From the NCBI RefSeq assembly GCF_001625305.1, contig NW_017802625.1, forward strand, positions 880,812 through 944,811: a stretch of 64,000 nucleotides of DNA. The letters are read 5' to 3'. A program made the position numbers and the translations under genes. This DNA is from Branchiostoma belcheri. Taxonomy: Eukaryota; Chordata; Leptocardii; Amphioxiformes; Branchiostomatidae. Below the pieces are notes generated by a model. It saw only the letters and a list, made by a program, of their open reading frames with translations, ran no database searches and was not told where the DNA came from. Within the stretch, counting starts at the first letter, position 1; the number at the start of each line of letters is the position of its first letter. Shown one piece after another: positions 14,501 through 26,500 of this stretch.

Positions 14501-17500
14501 TCGCTGAAGTCTTGAAAGACCCTACCTACCTACCCTAATTTTTCAGGACTGAAACAGGAAACACAACATTTTTTTTCCTAGGCCTTACCAACCTGATGAA
14601 ACTATTCAGGGCATTGTTCAACCCTACTACTACTTCTACATCTACTACAAGAACCTACATCCTGTACTGAGTCCTTGCTGCTGTTGTGTGCCATGTTGTT
14701 GTGTGTGGTGTCAGGTCCCTCCCCGGGTGTTCGGAGAGCGTCAAAGCTGGGGGCCAGTCTGATGTTCCTCCTCAGCAGGCCAGGGTTCTGAACAGACTGG
14801 AACATCTCCGGAGACATGTCCTTCAGCTCGGGGGTGCTCTTCCCTTCTAGAAAACGTGTTCATCATAAATACAGTCAAACTTGTCTAAGAGAACAACCAC
14901 TATTCATCACAAGTACAGTCAAACTTGTCAAAGAAAACACCTCTAATCATCAGAAATACAGTCAAAACCTGTCCAACCAACCACCTCAAATTTGAGAAAA
15001 ATTGGTACAGTATTAAGATTTTTAAGAGAAGCACATCAAAACACCCAACATGTTTGAATTATTCTATAGAACCTTTGGAAGCCTGTGTGACTGCACAAAT
15101 ATACAAATTGTACAGTCCAACTTGCCCAAGATAGAGACCACCTCTATTTACCATAGATGTAGATGTAAGTATTAGGGACTAAGCCAACCACTTGTATTAT
15201 AAAGCCACAGCGACCGGAATAAGTTTGGACCGTTTAAACCACCCAATTCCTGCCCATGACAACTGTGCAATTTTCATCCATGTGTGGCGAAATCCATTTC
15301 TTTTATGAAAAGTAAAATGGTGAAATCGGCTCAAAATTTTCCCTAAAGGAGCATTCCCCAGGACCCCCAAGGATCTTGTCTTCAGTGCTTGACTTGATTA
15401 CATCAAACAAAACTGAGATGACGGGAAAAAGAATTCAGGCTGGCTAGAACACTGCGATACGCAGGGCTCGAAATTAAAGGTGGTCCAATGGCCACTGGCC
15501 ACTAAAATTTAGGCTGGGACAAATAAAAACACACTCTGGGACATTTTTGAGACAATAGAAAAATAATCAACAAGGCTGAGGCAATAAAAATCATTGCCAA
15601 GGCGACGACTGAATGATATATATTATTCTATGTGGTGGAGCTAGCAATCTACATTACAATTATCAGAAAAAACATATTTCCCTATCTTATAAAGACATGC
15701 ACATAGTGAAATTTACAGGATGGGTGGAGGAGGTGTGGGGCAATATACCAAATACACGTATAGGAGGAATCAGCCGTTCTTCCCCAGCAATATAGATTTT
15801 ATGATGACATACTAGTACTTACTTACTTTACTTTGGTCGAGTTCCCGCTACAACCAAACCATCCTCCATTTCACTTCACTCTATCCTCCACCAGAGACTG
15901 GATTTTATGTCTGGTCTGAAGTTGTTACTCCTTTGACTTTTTTTTACCTTTTGTGGGATCCAAAAGGACGGACAATTTCTTTTCTCTCTGTGATCTGATA
16001 TGGTCTTTGGCCAGAGACAGCTGTGCTCTCTGTCCATGGTGTGGGGAGAAGACTGATGACCAGTAATTAATCTTGCCAGGCAGCTGGATGGGTGGCACGT
16101 GGGCACCGGTGTAAGTTACCTGCTTGATCCAAAAACCACATGGCCGAAGGTTTCCTCAAAACCAATTCCCCAGGGAATGCATTCGTGTAATTTTTGAAAT
16201 TCTTTCAAAGCGATCGTAGTACTTACACAAATGCCTCCGCCCCCAAAGGGCGTCGCCAAAAATAAAAGTCTTCCCAAATTTCCTGTCTACTCTGCAATTA
16301 TAGTGTGCCTGGGAGTGAACATTAAGCAAAATAAAGTTGACTTCAAGATGAAGTCATACAATACTTCCAAAAAAACAGGTTGGGACAGTTCATCCTCACT
16401 TCGGGACAATCAAAAGTATATTTTTGCTGGGACAGTGCTGGGACAATAGGAAGAAAAGTTAATTTCGAGGCCTGATACTCACCAGACTTCCTGCTCCCTC
16501 CCACTTCACCACAGGGTCCTTCTATCTTGTCGTTCTTGCCCGTTACGTCATGTTCTTCTGAAGACTGGGATAGGATAGACTGGGGAGAGTTGCAGGCCTC
16601 GGGAGTTTTGCTCTCGTCGGTGAAGCCTGGTTGGAGCTCCTGACTCTCCATCAGGCTGTCAGCACTGTCACTGTCGGACTCTGTACCCGAACCTGGAAAA
16701 ACAGGAAGCAAAATTACAGAGCTTTATCGACACAACAAAAGTACAGCTCACTCACTCACTCACTATCCTGGTCTAGATTATACTGCTGTCGGTTTCCCTG
16801 TCCCAGGGGTGGGCAGCAGTCGGCTGTTCTGGACACCACGCCTCCAGCTAGCTCTATCCTGTGGGTTATGTGCTGGACAGACCACACTCCTTGATATCCT
16901 TCCGGATGCACTCCAACCAAGTTTTTCTACAGCGACTTTCGTAAGGTCTTTAACTACATGTAGACATACGAAGTACAGACAGATACATATGTGCGTAGGT
17001 ACAACGAAATTGACCTAAAATTGACCTACGTGCAAGACTAGATGAATCAACTTATACTACTTGTTCTAAGGTCTAAACAGTCTTTGATATATTATATATT
17101 TACCTATTTGTACACAGTAGGGAATTTATCTATAGCATGAAATGTAACAAATTCCATTGAGCTAGCAGAGATTATGTACACATCAGCCTATAACTATCAA
17201 CCATAAAAGCCTTAAAGGCATCCAATGCAATTTCATGGCAGCAAAACTGGATTTTCATACTAATAATCATAGTGAATTTTCTGGTCATTCTTTTAATGTG
17301 GTAAGTTGACTCAACCCTATTCCATAGCATACTGATATCTGCGAGGCAATATGCGACGTTACTGACGGAAAATGGTGGCTTGTTTTATATCGTAGGCTTA
17401 TTCTAGCTAGTATGGGTGGTACAAAAAAAATAAAGGAAAACCTCACATAGCTTATTTTGGGACTATTTCAGCACTTTGAATACATGAAGTGATGACAAAA

Positions 17501-20500
17501 ATGTGCAAAGAAATGGCAGTAAATGTCAATATCAGACAGATTTCCTCATCTACAATTTTTTCTTTTGCTGACCCAAAATTGCATTGGGTGCCTTAACTAT
17601 TGAAATACATTAATAGCCATAGCCTTTGATTAAAGACTGAAGGCTATATTTCCCATTGTAAAGAAGACACATTGTACACCAACTGACTATGACAATGAGT
17701 GCATGGATACCTGAGTATGTGGACTCATCACTGTCAGACGTCTCAGATGACTCAGAGACACTCAGTAACTCATCTTCACTCAGGTCCTCTTCACTCAGGT
17801 CAGAACCACTGTCGTGTCGGCGGCGCCGCCTGAAACAATGGATACAATAGATACAAGATAAGAAAGCTACTAGAAAAAGCACTAAGGAAGGCGCCTACAG
17901 TCAAACTTGCCCAAGTGACCAACCTATGATGACCGCTTTTTCTCGGTCCCAATTTTTCCCCATTGACGTAAGCATTAAGTGACTTGCTTAAGCCGACCAC
18001 TTGACCAACATGACTGCAATCGGTGCTATTTGGGACTGCACATAGCCCAATCTCTGCCTATGGTGACTGCGGCATTTTCAAGTGTGCGGTGGAAAACTTT
18101 TGATGAGAACAAGCAAGACATCTTGATGGAATCGGTTAGTTTGCCACTGATTTTGACGGAATTACAGTCTTTGTGTGATGTAAAATGGCACCAGCTGGGT
18201 CACTTTGGATCAACAGGACAGTCTATTGCAAAATGGGTAAAAAACATTTTGCTGCAGTTGTCAATGTTATCTGTCTTGTCATGTGTGCATGCTTTTTGTA
18301 TAAGAAGGCCACTTGTCCAAGAAGACCACTTTTCGTTAGTCCCATGGTTGGTTGTCTTAGACAAGTTTGACTGTATATCTCTGAAAGTTTTTTGAGGTGA
18401 TGACAAAAAATGTCCTGCTGACGTTAGCATCATTGAACTACAGTATATTTATTGCTACAGATTGACAGAAGCATATTTATTGCTAGTCAATTTTCTTTTT
18501 CTTAAAAATAGATTTTGTTTCTAAAATTGATTACCTGAACTGTTGAAGTTTTGTCAGTTTCTTCCTGTGCTTCTTGGCTCTTTTCTTGGTTTCCCGATGA
18601 CTTTCTCCTACCCTCCGCCTGTTCCTGATGTAATCATTCCCTGACAGAGTCACCTCCTCGTGTGTCTGACTCTGACTGTAGTTATCTTCATCAGGGACTG
18701 CGCTCATGTCCGGCTTAGTTTCATCATTGTCTACAATATGAGAAATGCATGAAACAAAATGTTTATGTACATAATATTTCATTACTAACTTACTTATCCT
18801 CTTAATCCCTTGACAGACATACATGTAAGCCAGAGACTTTTCCTTCCATTCGGGTCTGTCCTTGGCCACCTTCTTCACTGAATGCCAGGACAGTCTCATA
18901 GCCTTATGTACATGAACATTTTGTTTCATCTCATTACCTAGATGTCAACAACATGCTCTACTAAAATGAGGTTTGCCTTAACAATTTTTGTGGAAACGTA
19001 CATAAAAAAGACGTTGTATGAGACATACATGTACCTTGGTCCTGTGAGGTGATTGTGTTAGCCTGCGGGTGCTGTGCCTCGTACAGGGCAGTCTGCAGCC
19101 GCGTGTTGATGTGGTTCAGCAGGTGCGACGACAAGGCCAGCGTGAATGCCACAGCTGCAGACATCTGGGGAGAACCTGTGCACAACAACAGACATATGAA
19201 CCTAGGGCCACAGCAATTCAATTTCTTGGTTAACAGATTTTTCTAGGAAAATAATGGAGCCGACGGGCGAAAAAAATAAAAATAAAAACAGACCTAGGCA
19301 TCCTATTAAGGCCCAAACTGGTACGATAGGACTCATTAGGAGCCATGAAGTCAACACAGTAGGCTTAGGCTGGTTCAAAATGTAAACAATGAATTTTGAA
19401 CTTTTAATGATACCACTGCATTGAAAGCTGGAATAACTGTAACAACTGGGAAGAAACGGACTGTTTCCAACTGTTAAGGGCAAAATATGAGCATTTTGCA
19501 GTTGATTCTGAATTTTTTTTTTTTTTGCAAAAAAAATGAAGCAGGCGAATCCGTTAACCAAGAAATTAAACTGGTGTGGCCTAGGGCTTCAAATACTTTT
19601 TCCTGCATATCTGCACTGGTGCAGGTAAGATTGAAAATTATGTCATTAAACTAAGCTTTAGTGAGTCTACACGAAAAATTTACCCCTCAAAATGCAGTGT
19701 TTCAGAAGGTTGACATTTCAAAATTTTACCGGTTGAGCATGCCCCCGGACCCCCCTAGGATTGTTGTACCTTTGGCGCTTGATATGATGTTACATCTATC
19801 AAAATTGAGATGACGGAAAAAAATATCATGCCGTTAGAACACTGCCCTATCCTTTGAACACTTACTAGATATCTGTAGGGAGTGAATAGCCATGAGGCAC
19901 ATGACCACCATTTTGAAGACCAGCCCGTCGTCCAGCCACTGTCCCCTGTTGTTGCCTTTCCGAGCGCCGCGGCTCTCGGTCGGCGGCACGTAAAACATGC
20001 ACAGGTTGAAGTCCTCCAAAACGGCACGACACACCTTGGCAAGCTCCTGCTCATTGGCTCTAGATAAAGTCATAAAAATATGAGTTAAACAAATTATATC
20101 AAAGTTTGCAAAGTTATAATTTGAACACAAAAATTTGTTAAGTCCATCAAGGCAATATCGCATCCACGTTTGCAGCATTGAAATTTGCACACAAAAATTT
20201 TTATACTTACTATTAAAAACATTGTTTACTCCATCAAGGCCATATACATTTTGTACATACATGTATATAAGGGAAATGATAATGTATTGTAGACTGCAGG
20301 ACTGGACAATTCCAGTTGCCTGCTAGCATAGGACAACTAAAAGCACCTAAAAGCATCGGGTAAGGGCATACATGTACATGCATCCCCTTGGATGGCCCCA
20401 GTATAGCAGTGTTTGGAAAAAAATTACTCATCATTTTTTCTTAAAGATAATTATAATTAATATATTGATGCCAGTCAAAAGTATGCCCTTTTGTCAATCC

Positions 20501-23500
20501 ATTCCAAGTTTCTGGGTACGCTTTTATTTTTATTTTGGTAAATAAAACATGTAAGATTATAAACTTTTTACTGAAAAATAAAATGATTTCCTAGCTACAA
20601 GTTTAAATACATAGAAATATATCATTAAATTTTGCTTTAGCCAAGACAGTAGAAACTAGAGAAGTAACATTTGAAAAGCAAATGCATAATGTTTACCTTA
20701 GGACATGGCATGGTCTGCCCTGTTAATTTTGACTCAAACACATTCACATACATGTACTACTAGTATATCGTGACAGGAGCAGAGCAGACCATGAAATTGC
20801 AACATTATGTAACCCAACACCAGTCACCATGGTGGCAGACGTCAACAAATCATGTCATTGGCCAGGTCAGAGGTTAGTGTTTGGAAAAAAAGAGGAGGAA
20901 GAAACTGAGTAAAAACAATGTTTTCCTTTGGTGAACATAATGACCATGTTATGGGGCAAGTAGGTTTTTGAAAACTAATATCCAGCCCTGAGACTACGTA
21001 CAGAGTAAAAGATTTCACTTAACAGTCCTTGGCTTACTTGAAGTCAGGATGGAGCATCTCTTGTAGGTACAGGAATGTGATGATCAACCGCTTCACATCT
21101 TTAGACCTACAGAGGGAAAAATGTGATGTTCAGCTTTTTAGAAATGAGAACAAAAAAACTAACTACATTTAAACATGACATACACATTGTAGCAAGCCCT
21201 ATATTTGATTACAATTGTCATATTATAGGTAAGACATCAATAGTAACATTCTTGAATACATGTGCTGCACATACAACATATTGTCTTGAATAAGTTGAAC
21301 AGATGAAGGTTCTGACAATAATATGTATCTAATGAAAAACTTAAACTTTTCTCCAACTCAAAATTTGACTCACCAGAAATTTTCGACTGAATCACTCAGT
21401 CTTCCTCAGCTATCTGACCCAAATACTGTGGACATGTGATTTTTCCCACGTGTGACGTCAGCAAAGGGTCAAAGGTTGTCTGAAGTCGATATCACCCCCC
21501 GTCCCGCTCAACCGGGAACGGGGGGCGAGTGATTCAGTCGAAAATTTCTGGTGAGTCAAATTTTGAGTTGGAGAAAAGTTTAAGTTTTTCATAATGTAAT
21601 TTACCAACTCAGATGAACTTTCATGCTAATATGTATCTAACAAATGATATTTCCCTGGTAAAGGTATATGTAATGCAAATTTCAAGGTGGCAAAACAAAA
21701 TATATTGTGGATGAGTAAATCTATCTGATATTGATATTTACTGCCCTTTCTTAGCACATTTTCGTTGTCATTTCATACATGAAGCATTTGAAATAACCCC
21801 AAAACAAGCTCTCTTTATTTTTGGGTACCACCTATAAATAGCTTGAAGCAGTCTGAGATACTAAACAAGCAACTGTTGTGTTTTGCCTCACATATATCAG
21901 TACGCTATGGGACAGAATTGATTCAATTAACTACATTAATACAATGAGAAGCAAAACTTTGAAAATCTTGTTTTGCCACCTGTTACACGAAGTAAGAATA
22001 GGCTAACACCCCTACCCATTGTAGTAGTATAGCCCATCATGCATATTCAGAAGCAAGCCACCAAGTGAAGCTGAGACCTGAGATTCCACCTCTTTGCCAT
22101 CTGGACTGCATTGAGCATATACATGCTTTGTACCCTACTAACCATACGTAGAATAAAACTATGGAAATGCAATGAATCTGTGGTATCCTGATGTACAAAG
22201 CTAACACCACCCTAATATTGCACTGAATGCCTTTAATAGATGTAATTCTGACCGTTGCTTGTGTGGAGGGAGGTCTCGTTTGACCTCTGTCGGCAGCTGG
22301 TTGTACTGTTTCCTGTTCTTCTCCAGGAGGTGCTGAATGTTGCCTGCTGCACCCTCAAATGGGGAGATGGTGGACAGACTGGTGACAGCAAAACTTCAGG
22401 TTAGTGCTAAGTGTTTATCTTAGGCTAAGGAAAAAAATGTTGTTTCCTGTTTCAGTCCTGAAAAAATTAGGGTTGGCAGGTAGGGATTATCTTTTTTCTT
22501 TCTTTTTTTAGATCTACATATGTTAGACTTTGGTGATATCCAGTGATCCAACTTAGACAATACAGTTTAACAAAGTATTTACACTTGAATGTGGACACCA
22601 ATATATTTTCCATGTTAATGTTGGAAAACTGATATTATAACGTTTCATCACTAAGGTGTTAGAAAAGGTTGATCAGCTTGAAAAATTTATGTCCCTTTCA
22701 GGGGGTCCCCCCCCCCCAAAAAAAGGCTAGGGTTGGCAGTTTTTTCTAGAGTCAGTCAGGAAACAGGAAATACAACATTTTTTTCCTCCTTAGGAGTAGA
22801 GGTACATATGTAGAGTCATGCCCATACACACAACCCCAGAACAATGAGAATGCTAAGTTTAGTCGAATAAACATGTATAGCCAAACCTGTCTAAGATGAC
22901 CGCTTGGGAGACCACTATGAGAGGTGGTATCTTACACAAGTGGTCTTCTTATACTAAAAGCATGATGACGAGTTTAGACAAGAACAAAAAAAAACGCAGC
23001 AAAATTTCCACCCATTTTATAATAGACTGCCCAACTGACCCAAAGTGACCAAGCCAGCACCATTTTACATTGTGCTAAGATTGTCGTGCCGTTAAAATCA
23101 ACGCCAAGCCAATTCTATTACAATTTCTCACTAGTCACCATCAAAAAAACATCCTCCGCAACATGCTTAAAAATGAAGCGGCCATCATAGACAGAGATTG
23201 GGCCATGTGCAGTCCCAAATAGCACCTTTCGTGGTGATGTTGGACAAGTGATCAGCTTAAGCAATTCCCTTAATGATTAAGGCTATGGGGATAAAATCTG
23301 CACTGAGAAAAAGTGGTCGTTATAGACAAATAGCCAGTTTATAGAGCTTGGGCAAGTTTGACTGTACATCTACATCTACTACACTAGATGTCTTGGCTTA
23401 GTTGTAGATGTTTTCTATGTAATGAGTACTGCTGATGACCAACAAGTTATATGGAATTCATAGCAAGAACAGACAAGAATCTCACCATCGCATGTAGTGG

Positions 23501-26500
23501 TAGGCAGCGTCTACACCATGGTTGCTGGTGCCAGCCAGAGTACCAAGCTGATTATGTGGCATTCCTGTAAGGCATTATTATTGAACAAGAGACTAAGACA
23601 AACTCTTACATGTAAGTCTTGTCACCAATGAAAGCACAAAAGCACTCATACATACATTCATACTTGATACAGCAGGACAAACTTCATCTAGAATTGTACA
23701 TATCAGGGTGGAAAGAAAAAACAGCAAAACAGAGAGGTAACAATGTATAGAAATGCACAAGACCACCCTGTCAGCTAGTATGGAGCAAATTTCGCCAAGG
23801 TACAGTAGATGACATGTATTACCTAAGTCTGGGAACATGGTAATAGCCTGGTGGTAGTACCGAGCAGCAACCATCTCACTCCTCACACCATCAAACTCCT
23901 GCTGGTAGCGGGCTGTACAATGCAAGGAAACAAGACTTTCAAAACAATTTGGCACTATATAATGCACAATACAAGATCTATGAATACATGTAGTTTCATC
24001 AGTTTTGGTCCCTGAATAAAAAAATCTTTTTTTTACGAAACCAAGTGTTTTATTCAACAGTTTTGGTGACCGTCTGTCACCTTCTTCAACTTCAAGGCAA
24101 TTCAGAAAATTGGCTTTTTTGTATCACCCCACTGTTACAGAAGACAACTTTAACCTGGAAAGTAATGACTAGCAAACTCACCCAGGTCTCCTAAGTAGAT
24201 GAGACAGCGATGACAGGCCCTTCTAGCCCACTCTCGCACCTTCTCATCCTGACGTTGTGATTTCACACGTGGTTTTCCTGAATGGCATCCATACATAAAT
24301 ACAGTACATGTAGATTTTGCTCACTTCAGAGTTTATGATAACTCATCACTGTAACATCATAGGGCTTGAAATACTGGGTATATGCAGGTTAGTGAAGGTA
24401 GAATAGGATCTGTGCAGGTATTTCTGATGTCTACCTGCACTGGTCCATGTACTGGGTATATGCAGGTTAGTGCAGGTAAAATTGGATCTGTGCAGGTATT
24501 TCTGATGTCTACCTGCACCTAACCTGCACTGGTCCATGTACTGGGTATATGCAGGTTAGTGCAGGTAAATTTGGAGCTGTGCAGGTACATTGTATTTCTG
24601 ATGTCTACCTGCACCTAACCTGTACTGGTCCATATAGTAGGGCTATATACACATTGTTGCGTTCACTGTTACCACCTATGAAGTATAAAAGAAGTAATGG
24701 CAAAGTGGTTTCTGAACAGTTTTTAGTATGATCCATACTTCTCAATGGAGAAAAAAGTACATGTAGTTTGAGCCCTGGAGTTACATTGTGCAGTCAAACG
24801 CTTCGAGATTAAGAGAGTTAAAAATTAAAATAGTTGCTTCCTTCTGTTTCTGACAAGAGCTGTTGTGCTTTTCTCGTTCAACTGATGGTTTTTAGAATAC
24901 CTGCAAGAGGGTCTGCTAAGTTTGGCCAGTCGCACACGCCCCACACGGTCACCTGGAACTCCGCCTGCAGCCGCAGCATCAGGTGGGTGTAAAATCCTGC
25001 AGCTGCAGACAGGTGCGTGCGGAAGGCACATTCCACGGAGCTGCCATGTCGTACATGCTGGGGGGAAAAAAAAAAGTGTTTACTGTAAATCATGATTTTT
25101 TTGCGGTGCTTTTATATTCACAGTTTTCACAGTCACTTCTGTACCGCAAAGTCATCATTACCACAAACAAATAATTCACCGGCTATCTTTCTCTGCACAT
25201 ATCCCGAACACCAAAATATAGTTCCGTGAACTATATTTTTTTCAGACCGCAAAATTTTGCTAACATAAAAATAAAGTGATTTACAGTATTTGATTCCTTT
25301 TTTTTAATGAAAGCTCATCTATGTTGGTACAATCCATGGTTGTAGAATTTTCATGTTCTCTGTCTTGTCTTTTTGTTCAAGAAGACCACTTGTCTAAGAA
25401 GAAAACTTTTCGTTGGTCTCCTGGGTGGTCATCTGAGACAAGTTTGACTGTACTAGTACTATCACTCACCCTCTTATTTTGCTTGAGAACCTGGATGACA
25501 TCATAGAAGACCTTCCTCCACAACAAGTCTTCTGCTTTTCTTCCATAGTCAGCTGGTTGTAGAAACATCAGGCGCTCACACAGTTCCTTCAACCTGTATG
25601 ATCAAAGCAAGTTAACCATTCATGTTATTAATTCTGCAGTAGTACAGTTTGAAAGTTTGAGTTAAACTGAAGAAAATGTTCTAGCCAGCGTCCATCTTTC
25701 TTTCATTTGACAGAGTTTTGCTGCTCATGATAGACAAAAATTTTGCCGAATCTGTCAGCTTTGATAGACGAAAACCCGCCTGTGTAAAGATATCATATGG
25801 GGAGAGATATCATTAAACTAAGCTTAATCTCCTTCTACAGACTCCAGAAAGAAAAGTGTGGAATTTATACTAAAGGTGACCCTAATGAACTAGAAAGGTA
25901 ACATTTGCAAAGCAAATGCATAATGTGCACCTTCACATATGGTCTGTCAGACACATACAGGAGTCTAAATCCCTCCTGCTATAAAATTGCAACATGATGT
26001 AACCCAACACTAGTTACCATGGTAAGAGTCAACAGTCTGGATCGTCATTGAAGTCACTTTTTGGAGAAGAAGAAGAGTAAAGGTAGCAAAACAATATGTT
26101 TTCCTTTGGTAAACATAACAAACAAACAAACAAGCATACCTGTTCCGGAGAGCTACATTCTGCACTTGGAAGACCTCCTTGTATGCACGCTTGTCTCTCA
26201 GCCCATCATCCAGCCTATGGATGGCATCAAGTATGGACCTGAATGGAAATACATAATCAGATGATATTTACATTATTTACATATCAACGCCTATCAAAAT
26301 CTATTCATTGGCATTGGATTGACAGTTTGTGATTTTGCTAGTGCTTCTTTAGGAAAAAAAAGGACATGTCACTTTGATTTTTTTTTTGCAGAGTATTTGT
26401 GCATCATGATGTAGCCTCTACCAGGCTTCGGGAAGTGGCTGGAAAGAGTAGAAACTGGCCAAATAGAAAGATATGCCAGGGGAGTTAGTCTGCGAAAGGA

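Noticed and set aside
16755-16960. Possible LINE 3' end (ctcactcactcactatcctg, gtgggcagcagtcggctgtt)
   Set aside because: Suggestive of an antisense non-LTR tail, but too short and no coding similarity to support a call.
24361-24640. CRISPR-like spaced repeats
   Set aside because: Three ~88-bp units are plain tandem repeats inside a MITE in a eukaryotic intron.
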